Shown here in pieces: positions 55,582-64,000 of a stretch of 64,000 bases of DNA. The stretch covers positions 13,817,501 to 13,881,500 of the forward strand of contig NZ_CP012673.1 of assembly GCF_002950945.1 (NCBI RefSeq), written 5' to 3'. Position 1 is the stretch's first letter, and every line of letters starts with the position of its first letter. The position numbers and the translations under genes are program-made. The notes under the pieces are model-generated. The model saw nothing but the letters and a program-made list of their open reading frames with translations, ran no database searches and was not told the origin of the DNA. The stretch is from Sorangium cellulosum. Its GTDB lineage: Bacteria; Myxococcota_A; Polyangia; Polyangiales; Polyangiaceae.

Positions 55582-56300
55582 TGGCTCTGCTCCTTCCGCG
55601 CGCCCCCATCGGTCTTCTTGCGGCCGATCACCGCCGCGGTCCACTCGCGGCGGCCGCAGCGCGAGCACGCTTCACCCCGCGACGCCTGCTCGCTCGTGTT
55701 GCCGCAGGTCACGCACACGATCCGGGACCGGTCATGTTCCAGGAGATCGTGGTCGACCGGGCGGAGGACCGCGAGCCCGGGCTGCGGCTTCGGCGCGCGC
55801 AGGACGCTGAAGAGGCCGCATCCTTCCAGGTAGACCCGCCTCACCTGACCGAGCTGCTCCACCCCCTTGCCGCGCAGCACGGCGAACAGCTGCTCGCGCG
55901 AGAGCGCGGCCCCCGCGAGCTCGTCGAGCAGCATCACCCCGTCGCGCGCGAGCACCGTGGCGCGCCCCTGCGAGAGCATCTCCACCTTCGGCGACCGCAT
56001 GCTCCACCAGCTGAGGCCGTGATGGAGCGCCATGATGGCGACGAGGAGCAGCACGCCCACCACGATGCCGCGGTTGTGGGCCAGGACCGGCACCGAGACG
56101 ATCGCGCCGAGCGAGAGCATGACGCCCATCTCGAGGATCGTGATCTGCCCGGACATCCGCTTGCCGAGCAGCCGCACGATCACGAGCAGGCACAGGTAGA
56201 CCACCACGGTCCGGACCAGGATCTCCAGCAGGAACGCGGCCGGCGTTTGCCCGAGGAGGATGCGTTTCACATCCCAGGGGACGATCTCTTCTTCCTTCAT
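55578..56300 (-). CDS. YetF-like (DUF421) membrane protein with C-terminal zinc ribbon, 240 aa
   Basis: Paralog of the preceding gene: both start with an acidic stretch then RxLxGQTP, followed by three membrane helices, the DUF421 domain (GRATVLARDGVMLLDELA, LFAVLRGKGVEQLGQVRR) and a Cys ribbon (CVTCG...CSRCG). Sequence identity between the two is moderate, so the duplication is old. ATG 56300 is used; the open frame upstream is low-complexity. Confidence 0.85.
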   Translation of the reverse strand: MKEEEIVPWDVKRILLGQTPAAFLLEILVRTVVVYLCLLVIVRLLGKRMSGQITILEMGVMLSLGAIVSVPVLAHNRGIVVGVLLLVAIMALHHGLSWWSMRSPKVEMLSQGRATVLARDGVMLLDELAGAALSREQLFAVLRGKGVEQLGQVRRVYLEGCGLFSVLRAPKPQPGLAVLRPVDHDLLEHDRSRIVCVTCGNTSEQASRGEACSRCGRREWTAAVIGRKKTDGGARKEQSQ

Positions 56301-57171
56301 CGGCCAGGCCTTCGACGGTGAACGCGACGTCGGACGCTCACGAAATGCGTAAGCATCTTCGCAGGTTGGATCTCGGCGAGAGCATTCCCGATCCAGCACG
56401 CGTCGTGCCCTTCCCGGCGTGATGTGCACGACGAGGGATCCTCGTGGAAGTGTGTCGCGGTGCCGCATGCCCGAGCACACTGAGGCGCGATGCCTCGGCT
56501 TGGGCTCACGCCGGCCGCCAGCGCCGCCGCTCCTCGGCCGGGGTTGGTCAGCCCGGAGGTCGGCTTCCGGCGCGGGCGAGCGCCGCCCACGTGAGGATGG
56601 GGCCGTCGCCCTCGAGCGCGCGCAGCGGCGGGGTGTAGCCGGTCCCGGCGAACTCCAGCCCGTCCGGAAGCAGCCGGAGACGGCTGTAACAAGAGCCGAA
56701 GACCCGCGTCGCCCCGACCGAGCGAACACGCCGCCCGCCCCGGATCGACCGGGCTTCGAGCCACGTCCGCCGGTGGTCGCCTGAGCTGCTCTCGCATCCG
56801 ACAGCGGCAGCAACAAGCCGCTGGCCACTCCACTGTAATCGATCAGCCCGATGCGAGGTCGACGTGAGGACGAGGTGACTCGACTGTTTCAAAACGGTGA
56901 ACGAAATCGCCGGGATGGCGCTTGCTCGCGCCGGGACGAAATGTTCGAGAACCAGCTTTACGAAAGCGAGATTTGTGGTGTAGATTCGTAGTCTGCCCCA
57001 TGCGGTTGTCTCGAGTTGAAATGCTTCGATCCACCACCCGGAGCGGCTACGGCGCGCCGCTCCGCCCCGGCGAGCGAGCTGGACGCGCGGACAGGACATG
57101 AAACGAACGGCCCTGTCGTCGCCCGCGAGGACAACCCCTCCTTCCGCGCCCGAGCCCACGCGAGGCGCGCC
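56301..57171. other. Intergenic region with one coding-like minus-strand fragment
   Basis: No complete gene is supported. On the minus strand around 56548-56700 a stretch with strong third-position GC reads VFGSCYSRLRLLPDGLEFAG and GTGYTPPLRALEGDGPILTW before a stop; it looks like the tail of a lost gene, family unknown. The part from 56840 to 57170 is more AT-rich and should contain the promoter of the receiver gene. Confidence 0.4.
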
Positions 57172-57774
57172 GTGAGCCCGTACCCGCAGGAGAGGTTGCG
57201 TGTGCTCGTCGTCGACGACGAGCAGCGGATGCTGGACAGCATCGCGGCCATCCTCGAAGACGACGTCGAGGTCGTCACCAGCAGGTCCGCCGCGCGGGCG
57301 CTCCAGATGCTCGAGACAGACCAGTTCCACGTGGTCTGCTCCGACTTCAAGATGCCGGGGATGAACGGCGAAGAGCTCCTCCGGCGGGTCAACGACCTGC
57401 CGTCCTATACGAGCTGCCTGCTGATCACGGGAGCAGACGAGTACATCCGCTCCAGCGAGGGCGGGCGGCATTACGTGATCCTCAAGCCGTTCGAGCCCGC
57501 CCGGATCACGAGGCTCGTCCTGGAGCTCGCCCGCCTCGCCCACACGAAGCGGGCCGTCCACGCCCTCGCGAGCTCTCCCGGGGTGCGCGACACCCTCGCG
57601 CCCCCCTCGCCGAGGAGCGCGCCGTCCTACCGGCCGCCGGAGCCCAGGGAGGCGCCGGAGTCGTCGAGGCGCAGCACGACGAGCTCGTACCCGCCCCCGT
57701 CCTCGCGCACGACCAGCATCGTGCGGCCGGGGAGGCTCGGCGACATCGCGCTCCCGGGTCGAACCGTGAAGTGA
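57172..57774 (+). CDS. Response regulator, receiver with disordered tail, 200 aa
   Basis: CheY-like receiver: VLVVDDEQ (DD at residues 15-16), phosphoacceptor D58 (CSDFKMPG), switch Thr in LLITGAD, Lys in VILKPFEP. A Ser/Pro-rich tail of about 70 residues replaces an output domain. GTG 57172 is preferred; the ORF from 57016 adds a poorly biased extension. First of five collinear signalling genes. Confidence 0.8.
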   Translation: MSPYPQERLRVLVVDDEQRMLDSIAAILEDDVEVVTSRSAARALQMLETDQFHVVCSDFKMPGMNGEELLRRVNDLPSYTSCLLITGADEYIRSSEGGRHYVILKPFEPARITRLVLELARLAHTKRAVHALASSPGVRDTLAPPSPRSAPSYRPPEPREAPESSRRSTTSSYPPPSSRTTSIVRPGRLGDIALPGRTVK

Positions 57775-57825
57775 CGGCCAGGCGAGGCCGGGAGCGCGCC
57801 GCGCCGGAGGACGCACGATGAGACG

Positions 57826-58575
57826 ATGATGAGCCGGGACCCGCTCGGCGCGGCCGAGCAGGCCGCGACGGCCGAGGAGATCGTGGCGACGCTGCGCCAC
57901 GATCTGCGCAATTGCTTCGGGACGATCCGCAATGCGGCGTTCTTTCTCAAGCGCAAGGTCGCCCGGGAGCAGGCCTGTCGGGACGACCCCCGGGTGGAGC
58001 AGTTCATCCACGTCATCGACGAGGAGGCGGTCGAGGCGAGCGCGCTCGTCGACGACGTCGTCGTCCAGTCCAGGATGCCCGCCCTGCGCCGGACCGTCAG
58101 CGCGAGCGCCCGCGCGTGTGTCCACACGGCGGCGGCGTGCGCGCGTTTCGCCGGGACCGGGATCCACGTGGACGTCGAGGCGGCGGACGGTACGGTCGAG
58201 CTCGATCCGGACGAGCTCGCCCTCGCGGTGCGGTGCCTCGTCGAGAACGCGGCGGAGTCGATGGCCGGCGGCGGCGTGGTCACCCTGCGCGGCAGCGTGG
58301 TCGGCGCGCGGTACCACATCGAGGTCGGCGACACCGGGGCGGGCGTCCCGGAGGCGGACCGGGAGGTGATCACCCGGCCGTTCTACACGACGAAGCCCGG
58401 CCACCTCGGCCTCGGGCTGAACATCGCCGCGCGGGTGGCCCGCCGGTACTTCGGGACGTTCGCCATCGAGCGCCGCGCGCCGTGCGGCACGCGGGCCTGC
58501 ATCGAGCTGCCCCTCGGCCCGCAGGGCGACCCGGGCGACCCGCGCGCGCCCGGCGGGCTGGAGCCGCCGCCTTGA
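57826..58575 (+). CDS. Soluble histidine kinase, 249 aa
   Basis: No sensor domain: HisKA with H25 (LRHDLRN), then HATPase_c with N box VRCLVENAAESM, G1 VGDTGAGVPEAD and G2 GHLGLGLNIAARV. The missing sensor and short length suggest it is driven by a partner or by a receiver protein. GGAGG lies upstream, about 16 nt from ATG 57826. Confidence 0.85.
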   Translation: MMSRDPLGAAEQAATAEEIVATLRHDLRNCFGTIRNAAFFLKRKVAREQACRDDPRVEQFIHVIDEEAVEASALVDDVVVQSRMPALRRTVSASARACVHTAAACARFAGTGIHVDVEAADGTVELDPDELALAVRCLVENAAESMAGGGVVTLRGSVVGARYHIEVGDTGAGVPEADREVITRPFYTTKPGHLGLGLNIAARVARRYFGTFAIERRAPCGTRACIELPLGPQGDPGDPRAPGGLEPPP

Positions 58576-58600
58576 GCGCGCGTGCGCCGGCGGCGTCGCC

Positions 58601-60115
58601 ATGAGCATCCGCGCCGCGCTCGGGCTGATCTTCGCCGTGGCCGCGGCCGCGGTCCTGCTCGCGACCGGGGCGCTCTACGTGACGTCCGCCAGGATGACGC
58701 TGCTCCAGCGGCGCTCCGAGCTGGCCTACGAGGCGCTCACCCGGCACATGACGCTCGCCGACCACGCCAGCCGCTACATGCGGGAGGCGGCCGAGATCTC
58801 CCTCGGCGGCGGCGACACCGAGGAGCTGCGCCACTGGGCCGGGCTCGTGGCGCGGGACCTGGCCGCGGTGGAGGCGCTCCAGCGCGCGTGGATCGAGGAC
58901 GAGCGCCTCCGCGAGGGCGCGCGCGCGCAGCAGGAGGAGGACGAGCGCCTGCGCCGCATGCGCGCGACCTTCGTGCGGGTCGCCGGGGACGTCGACGAGG
59001 TGACACGTATGGCGGGCGCCGCGGAGCCGGGCGCCAGCCGGACGTTCCGGGAGCGCCCCGAGGCAGAGTACGAGCGGGGGTTCGTCCCCGAGATCGAGGC
59101 GGCCATCGCCGACGCGCGGCGCGACGTGGCGCGGAGCGTGACGGATGCGGGCCGCGCCGGCGAGCAGATCAGGACGGCGGGCGTCGCCCTGATGGCCGCG
59201 GCGCTCGTGATCCTCCTCGTGCTGCTCGGCGGCCTGCTGCGCTCGATGGCGCGCGGGTTCCGCGCCCTCACCGAGGGGGCGCGGCGCATCGCCGGGGGCG
59301 ACCTCGCGTGGCGCGTGCCCGACCTGGGCGCGCACGAGCTCGGGCGCATGGGCGCCGCGCTCGGCGACATGGCCGAGAGCCTGCGCGAGGCCCAGGAGTC
59401 CAGGGTGCGCGTCGAGAAGCTCGCCGCGATCGGGCAGCTCGCGGCGAGCATCGGCCACGAGCTCCGCAACCCGCTCGGCGCGATCCGGAACGCGACCCAC
59501 TACCTGAAGCGGCGCCTCGGCGGCACCGAGCTCGGCGAGGATCCGCGCGTCGCGCAGTTCCTCGCGCTCATGGAGAAGGAGATCCAGGCGTGCACGCGGA
59601 TCATCGGCGACCTGCTCGACTTCGCGCGCGAGCGCAAGCCGCGCCGCGCCGCGTGCCCGCTCGGGCCCCTCGTGGACGACGCCTTCTCCGTGGTCCAGGC
59701 GCCGGCGCACGTCCGCCTCCTGAACCAGGTGCCCGCCGACCTGCCCGTGCCGAGCCTCGACAAGGACCAGTTCCGGCAGGTGCTCGTGAACCTGATCCAG
59801 AACGCGGCCGACGCGATCCCGGCCGATCGCGAGGGGCGGGTGGGTGTGGCTGCGCGGGCGTGGGAGGACGAGGTGGTCCTGTCCGTCGCGGACAACGGCG
59901 CCGGGATCCCGCGGGAGAACCTCGCGAGGATCTTCGAGCCGCTCTTCAGCACGAAGCTGAAGGGGACCGGGCTCGGCCTCGCGATCAGCGCCGGCATCGT
60001 CCGGATGCACGGGGGCGCGATCGAGGTGGAGAGCGAGCCCGGGGAGGGCACGACCTTCGTCATCCGGCTGCCGTGGGGCGCGCGGCCGGACGTAGACTCG
60101 AGCGGGCAAGGGTGA
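58601..60115 (+). CDS. Membrane histidine kinase with HAMP domain, 504 aa
   Basis: Membrane helices at about 7-28 and 192-213 enclose a periplasmic helical sensor of about 160 residues. HAMP domain follows, then HisKA with H286 (IGHELRNPLGAIRN) and HATPase_c (N box LVNLIQNAADAI, G1 VADNGAGIP, G2 GTGLGLAIS). The helical sensor resembles four-helix-bundle chemoreceptor-like domains. It is likely the input of the cluster. Confidence 0.92.
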   Translation: MSIRAALGLIFAVAAAAVLLATGALYVTSARMTLLQRRSELAYEALTRHMTLADHASRYMREAAEISLGGGDTEELRHWAGLVARDLAAVEALQRAWIEDERLREGARAQQEEDERLRRMRATFVRVAGDVDEVTRMAGAAEPGASRTFRERPEAEYERGFVPEIEAAIADARRDVARSVTDAGRAGEQIRTAGVALMAAALVILLVLLGGLLRSMARGFRALTEGARRIAGGDLAWRVPDLGAHELGRMGAALGDMAESLREAQESRVRVEKLAAIGQLAASIGHELRNPLGAIRNATHYLKRRLGGTELGEDPRVAQFLALMEKEIQACTRIIGDLLDFARERKPRRAACPLGPLVDDAFSVVQAPAHVRLLNQVPADLPVPSLDKDQFRQVLVNLIQNAADAIPADREGRVGVAARAWEDEVVLSVADNGAGIPRENLARIFEPLFSTKLKGTGLGLAISAGIVRMHGGAIEVESEPGEGTTFVIRLPWGARPDVDSSGQG

Positions 60116-60127
60116 GGGAGAGGGAGC

Positions 60128-60862
60128 ATGGAGACGACCAGACGGGTGCTCGTGGTGGACGACGAGGAGGGGATGCGCACCACGCTCGCCGCGAACCTCG
60201 AGCTGGAAGGGTACGAGGTCGCCGAGGCGCGGGACGGCGCGCACGCGCTGGAGCTCGTGCGGCAGCAGCGCTTCGCGCTCGTCATCAGCGACGTGAAGAT
60301 GCCGGGCCTCAACGGGGTCGAGACGTTCCGGGAGATGAAGCGGATCCAGCCGGAGCTCACCGTGGTGCTGATGACGGCGTTCGCGCTCGAGCAGCTGGTC
60401 GAGGACGGGATCAGCGAGGGGGTCTACGCGGTCATCCACAAGCCGTTCTCGATGGAGCACCTCGTGCGGATGGTCGAGCGGGCCCTCGGGTCGCGCGCCG
60501 TGCTGGTGGTGGACGACCTGCCCGACGTGGCGGAGGCGATCGTGGCGGGGCTGCGGGAGGCCGGGCTGCGCGCCGAGGCGGTCTACGACGGGGACACGGC
60601 CATCCGGCGCGCGCGCGAGGAGGCGGTCGACGTGTGTGTGCTCGACCTCGTGATGCCGTCGCTCGACGGCGTGAAGACGTACGAGCAGCTCCGGCGGCTC
60701 AGCAGCGAGATCCGGGTGATCGGGATGACCGGCCACGCGGCGCCGGAGATGATCCACGCGTTCACGCGGCGGGGCGGGTACACCTGCCTGCGCAAGCCGT
60801 TCGAGGTGCGCGACCTGGTGCTCGCGATCGCGCGCGCCCGGAGCGATCCCGGGGCATGTTGA
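60128..60862 (+). CDS. Tandem receiver protein (two REC domains), 244 aa
   Basis: Two complete receivers without output: REC1 with D55 (VISDVKMPG) and K105 (VIHKPF), REC2 with D173 (VLDLVMPS) and the Lys in LRKPFEV. GGGAGAGGGAG precedes ATG 60128. Located 12 bp after the membrane kinase stop, so probably its direct target and a branching point for phosphate. Confidence 0.9.
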   Translation: METTRRVLVVDDEEGMRTTLAANLELEGYEVAEARDGAHALELVRQQRFALVISDVKMPGLNGVETFREMKRIQPELTVVLMTAFALEQLVEDGISEGVYAVIHKPFSMEHLVRMVERALGSRAVLVVDDLPDVAEAIVAGLREAGLRAEAVYDGDTAIRRAREEAVDVCVLDLVMPSLDGVKTYEQLRRLSSEIRVIGMTGHAAPEMIHAFTRRGGYTCLRKPFEVRDLVLAIARARSDPGAC

Positions 60863-60926
60863 GGGCCGCGGCGGGCGAGGCGAGGGCCGCCGCGCGGCCA
60901 GGGCTCAGGGGCAGGCGGAGGACCGG

Positions 60927-61283
60927 ATGCGGAACGCGGTGTTGATCGTGGACGACGACGAATCGTCGCGGATCGTGCTCGCGGCGCTGCTCGAGGACGA
61001 GGGGTTCCAGGTCGACGTCGCCGGCTCGTTCGCCGCGGCCGGCGAGGCGCTCGCGGCCGGGGGCGCGCGGTACGACCTCGTGCTGCTCGACCAGAACCTC
61101 GGCGACGGCCGCGGCACCGACCTCTTGCCGGCGGTGCGGGCGCGCCTGCCCGGGGCGCGGGTTCTGCTGCTCAGCGGCAGCGGCGGCGACGACCTCGGCG
61201 GCGCGCCGCCGCCGGACGTGGTGCTCGCCAAGGGGATCGACTTCCCGGCGCTGCTCGGCGCGCTCCGGGGGCTGCTCCGCTGA
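60927..61283 (+). CDS. Single-domain receiver protein, 118 aa
   Basis: VLIVDDDES (DDD at 9-11), phosphoacceptor D55 (VLLDQNLGD), switch Ser in LLLSGSG and Lys in VLAKGID, giving a slightly shortened C-terminal helix. No output domain. Fifth and last gene of the signalling cluster; GGAGGACCGG region precedes ATG 60927. Confidence 0.85.
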   Translation: MRNAVLIVDDDESSRIVLAALLEDEGFQVDVAGSFAAAGEALAAGGARYDLVLLDQNLGDGRGTDLLPAVRARLPGARVLLLSGSGGDDLGGAPPPDVVLAKGIDFPALLGALRGLLR

Positions 61284-61295
61284 GGCGGGCGCGCG

Positions 61296-61526
61296 TTACG
61301 GCACGTCGCGCCGGTCGATCGGGCGCGAGGGCGAGCCGGGCTCCACGCAGTCGCAGACCCGACAGCCGTTCCTGTCGGTCACGCAGTGCTCGTCGTTGCC
61401 GAGGCACATGAGCGGCTTGTACTCGGTCGGGCAGTCGCCGCTCGGGGCCATGGAGCCCGGCCGACCGGCGGGGCCGCAGCCGAGCGAGGAGGCCGCGGCG
61501 AGCGCGCCGAGCAGGACGAGCAGCAT
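61296..61526 (-). CDS. Small Cys-rich lipoprotein, 76 aa
   Basis: MLLVLLGALAAASSLGC is a lipoprotein signal. The mature part is short with seven further Cys (CPTEYKPLMCLGNDEHCVTD, NGCRVCDC), implying disulfides or metal binding. The longer ORF from 61760 adds an Arg/Ala-rich stretch. Convergent with the receiver cluster, 12 bp from its last stop. Confidence 0.7.
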   Translation of the reverse strand: MLLVLLGALAAASSLGCGPAGRPGSMAPSGDCPTEYKPLMCLGNDEHCVTDRNGCRVCDCVEPGSPSRPIDRRDVP

Positions 61527-61890
61527 GTCGGAGCGGGCGGCGCGCGCCGTCACGCTGCGCTGCGCGGGGGAGGGGCCGAGGCGAGCTTCACCGGCCGCGG
61601 CGGCGCCGCGCGGGGGGGCGGCGCCGGCGAGCCTCTCCCGCGCAGCGCGGGACAACGAGCGCGCCTCGAAGCTCGCGAGCGTGTGGTCTTCCTGCGCGCC
61701 TGTGTGTGCCTGCTTCGTCCTGCGCATGAGCTTCCGGCTTTCCTCACGCGAGTAGCTCACGCGAGCATCTCGCCACGTGTGACGATATGCTCATCCTCTG
61801 TCGCTGGCAAGCCGGAGGGCCTTGACGGCGGCTCGCGTGCCCGCGCCCCCGGCTTGATGCCTGCTTCAGGGCATACTGCCGTCCGCGGCG
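61527..61890. other. Intergenic region, no gene seen
   Basis: The upstream extension of the lipoprotein ORF lies here, but it is Ala/Arg-rich without protein-like features, so I treat it as leader and promoter DNA. The part near 61740-61890 is lower in GC. Confidence 0.45.
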
Positions 61891-62745
61891 TTACGCGCCC
61901 GCGTGCTGGTAGAATGGGTGTCCTGGTACGTTGAGGTTGAGGTACCCGACCTTCGCCTCCAGCCAATGATCCCGTCGCGCGGCATCGCCGCGCCCCTCGA
62001 AGTAACGCGCGAGCAGATCATAGGTCGATGTGGTGCCCAGGTTGTAATAGTGAAACGATTTCCGGAACAGATCTTCGGCGGCGCTCTGCCTTCCCTCGCT
62101 CATCAGCGCGTCGGCGTCGCGGCTCAGCGCTGCGAAGCGCTCGTCCGACAGCAGAGGCTTCTCCCGCAGCGTGTCCGGCTCGAGGAGCTCCTGGGCGACG
62201 AGCTCTTCCAGGTGCTCGTTGATGTAACAATCCATGATCAAATGGATTCGCTCCTCGGCGCCGAGGTTGCAGGCGCCATGGCGCGCCTGATGAGGGGTCA
62301 GCTTCCAGAGGAAGCCGCTCTTCATGTGGACCGAGCGCGACGGCAGGACGATGAGCGCGCCCGGGTTGGTCTTCAAGGGGACGTGGAGCCGGAGCCTGGG
62401 GACGCGGCTCAGGTTCTGGGCGCCGTAGTCGGTGTGCTCCCACAGGAAGGCGTTCGGATCGAGCTTGAGCAGCCTGACCCACATCAGCTTGAGGCCTGAC
62501 CCCTCGACGAAGGCGCGGATCCGGGGCAGGCGGGGGACGACCTCGGTGGGGATGGGCGTGCAGTCCGCGAGATCGTTCTCCTGCGAGTCCCCGCTCGCGT
62601 TGTAGAGCGCGGCGGTCTTCCACCCGCCGGACTGATACCGCGAGTAGTTCTCGGTCCACGGGACGTCGGCGCGGGCGACGTCATCGAGCATGCCATCGAC
62701 GACGTCGCGCGGGATCGCTTTGAGCTGGGACGTGTACTTCAGCAT
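61891..62745 (-). CDS. Aspartyl/asparaginyl beta-hydroxylase-family dioxygenase, 284 aa
   Basis: Fe(II)/2-oxoglutarate enzyme: HxD in WEHTDY (H104, D106), distal His H156 (ARHGACN), and the 2OG-binding basic stretch in EERIHLIMD. The N-terminal fold (SGGWKTAALYN) and length fit the family. The C-terminal 90 residues form an extra helical segment. GGAGGTCTC precedes ATG 62745. Its substrate could be a protein side chain or a natural-product amino acid; neither is shown. Confidence 0.85.
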   Translation of the reverse strand: MLKYTSQLKAIPRDVVDGMLDDVARADVPWTENYSRYQSGGWKTAALYNASGDSQENDLADCTPIPTEVVPRLPRIRAFVEGSGLKLMWVRLLKLDPNAFLWEHTDYGAQNLSRVPRLRLHVPLKTNPGALIVLPSRSVHMKSGFLWKLTPHQARHGACNLGAEERIHLIMDCYINEHLEELVAQELLEPDTLREKPLLSDERFAALSRDADALMSEGRQSAAEDLFRKSFHYYNLGTTSTYDLLARYFEGRGDAARRDHWLEAKVGYLNLNVPGHPFYQHAGA

Positions 62746-62884
62746 GAGACCTCCATGATCGGCGGAACCCGGCAGAGGGGGACAGCGGGCGCGTCATCCC
62801 CGTCGACGTGGACACCCGCCGGCGCGTGCGGCGGCGCCAGGCTTGATCCAGGCCGCGCCCCCTGGTAGTACTCATGCATATAAA

Positions 62885-62896
62885 TTGCAATTGCAA
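62885..62896. promoter_or_regulatory. Palindrome TTGCAATTGCAA upstream of the last gene
   Basis: A perfect 12-bp palindrome 13 nt before ATG 62909, in an AT-rich block. No ribosome-binding site separates it from the start codon, so it may be an operator over a near-leaderless start. Confidence 0.5.
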
Positions 62897-62908
62897 ATTA
62901 ATTCTAGT

Positions 62909-64000
62909 ATGAGGAAGTCGCTCCCGGCGGTGGCCGCCGCGCTGGCGCTCTGCCCGGCGCGGGGGGCGCGGGCCGAGGCGCCCATGCACCTGCCGAGGCT
63001 CACCGGGCCAGTCGTGCTCGACGGCGTCGTGGACGAGGCCGCGTGGCGGGCGGTGGCCCCGGTGCCGGCCGTGGTCTACGAGCCGGTGTTCGGGAGCGCG
63101 CCGTCGCAGCGAACGGAGATCCGCCTCGCTCACGACGGAGGCCATCTTTACCTCGCGGCGCGGCTGCTCGACGTCGAGCCGGCGGAGGTGAGGGCCGGCT
63201 CGCTGTACCGCGACGAGTACGCCGGCGATGACACCGTGGGGCTCATCGTCGACCCCTTCAACGACGACACCACGGCGCTCTGGTTCTACACGATGCCGAC
63301 CGGCGCGCGCGTGGACGGGACGGTCTCGTCCGACATGGCCTCTGGCGAGGCGGACTGGAGCTGGAACGGCCACTGGGAGGCGGCGGCGCGGCGGACGAGC
63401 GACGGGTGGTCGGCGGAGATGCGTATCCCCTTCTCGACGCTCGGCTTCGAGAGCGAGGAGGGCAGCGTGAGGATGGGCATGTCGGTGTATCGCTGGCTGG
63501 CGCGGCGGAGCGAGCGGCACGTCTGGCCGGCCGTCCCGCCGAGCTGGCCGCGGGCCTACGCGAAGCCCTCCAAGCTGAGGGACGTCGCGCTCGAGGGCGT
63601 CGCCTCGCGCCGCGCGCTGATCGTCACGCCCTACGTGCTCCTCGGCTACTCGGTCCGGACCCCGCTCGACGCCGAGGGCCGGCGCGGCCCGGACGAGGAG
63701 GCCGCCGCGTACAGCGCGGGCGTGGACGCCAAGTACGGGTTCACCAGCAACCTGACGCTCGACGTCACCGTCAACACCGATTTTGCGCAGGTCGAGGCCG
63801 ACGACGAGCAGATCAACCTGACCCGGTTCCCCCTCTTCTTCCCGGAGAAGCGGCAGTTCTTCCTCGAGCGCGCAGGGATCTTCGAGTTCGAGCTCTCCGG
63901 AGATGGCCGGCTGTTCCATAGCCGTCGCATCGGGCTCGCCGACGGCGAGCCGGTCGCGATCCTCGGCGGAGCGCGCCTCGCCGGCCGCGCCGGACGGTGG
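62909..64000 (+). CDS. DUF5916-type exported protein, N-terminal part (runs off the window)
   Basis: 364 codons are visible. Signal peptide (MRKSLPAVAAALALCPARGA), then a CBM9-like domain (PVVLDGVVDEAAWRAVAPVP... GHLYLAARLLDVEPAEVRAG), and the start of the barrel region (LTLDVTVNTDFAQVEADDEQ, FPLFFPEKRQFFLERAGIF). This layout is that of DUF5916 outer-membrane proteins, which pair a carbohydrate-binding-like domain with a beta-barrel. The C-terminus is beyond 64000. Confidence 0.88.
   Translation, partial: MRKSLPAVAAALALCPARGARAEAPMHLPRLTGPVVLDGVVDEAAWRAVAPVPAVVYEPVFGSAPSQRTEIRLAHDGGHLYLAARLLDVEPAEVRAGSLYRDEYAGDDTVGLIVDPFNDDTTALWFYTMPTGARVDGTVSSDMASGEADWSWNGHWEAAARRTSDGWSAEMRIPFSTLGFESEEGSVRMGMSVYRWLARRSERHVWPAVPPSWPRAYAKPSKLRDVALEGVASRRALIVTPYVLLGYSVRTPLDAEGRRGPDEEAAAYSAGVDAKYGFTSNLTLDVTVNTDFAQVEADDEQINLTRFPLFFPEKRQFFLERAGIFEFELSGDGRLFHSRRIGLADGEPVAILGGARLAGRAGRW

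Noticed and set aside
56548..58608. Long minus-strand frame under the receiver and kinase genes.
   Set aside because: Arg/Ala/Gly-rich shadow of real plus-strand genes; only its last part (56548-56700) looks coding-like and is reported as a fragment.

Overview
The window is high-GC bacterial DNA in which nearly every gene has G or C in the third codon position. It has many exported lipoproteins, Ser/Thr kinases with ATPase-TPR tails, FHA-sigma54 activators, ECF sigma factors and DNA-binding-free receiver proteins. That mix points to a large-genome myxobacterium, most likely of the Sorangium/Polyangium type; this is an inference from gene content. No rRNA, tRNA or CRISPR array was seen.

Layout. 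1-7733: end of a two-component pair, a RamB/ScfR-type regulator divergent from the glyoxylate-bypass genes aceB-aceA, and glnS with a YqeY tail. 7734-21445: a kinase island with two paralogous two-gene cassettes (repeat lipoprotein followed by a giant kinase-ATPase-TPR protein), a third kinase and a nucleotidyltransferase. 21446-31035: a diiron oxygenase, a Cys-rich repeat lipoprotein, an ECF-FecR/TPR operon, an FHA-sigma54 activator, two decayed genes and an outer-membrane-like protein. 31143-42360: a SIR2-TIR fusion, a 125-bp near-perfect palindrome, two large lipoproteins, a low-GC AlbA_2/HATPase/TPR gene and a PolX-PHP protein with a damaged polymerase site. 42440-51308: CBS protein, a KAS III-like plus ThDP-synthase pair, an SDR relic, cystathionine beta-synthase, a cyclase-family lipoprotein, a DUF4349 lipoprotein and a TrxR-like flavoprotein. 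51402-56300: an envelope-stress type ECF/anti-sigma/Spy-like cluster, a Gre factor and two YetF-like membrane proteins. 57172-64000: a five-gene histidine kinase/receiver cluster without any output domain, a small lipoprotein, an aspartyl/asparaginyl hydroxylase and the start of a DUF5916-type outer-membrane protein.

How the genes work together. The acetate/fatty-acid regulator sits beside its expected targets with palindromes between them. The lipoprotein-kinase cassettes look like envelope sensor plus cytoplasmic kinase units: the two lipoproteins are homologous, each is tightly coupled to the kinase behind it, and all three kinases carry a cyclase-like domain without catalytic residues. 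The SIR2-TIR and AlbA_2 genes are candidate defence genes. The KAS III/ThDP pair resembles an acyloin pathway. These functional links are inferences unless a feature entry says otherwise.
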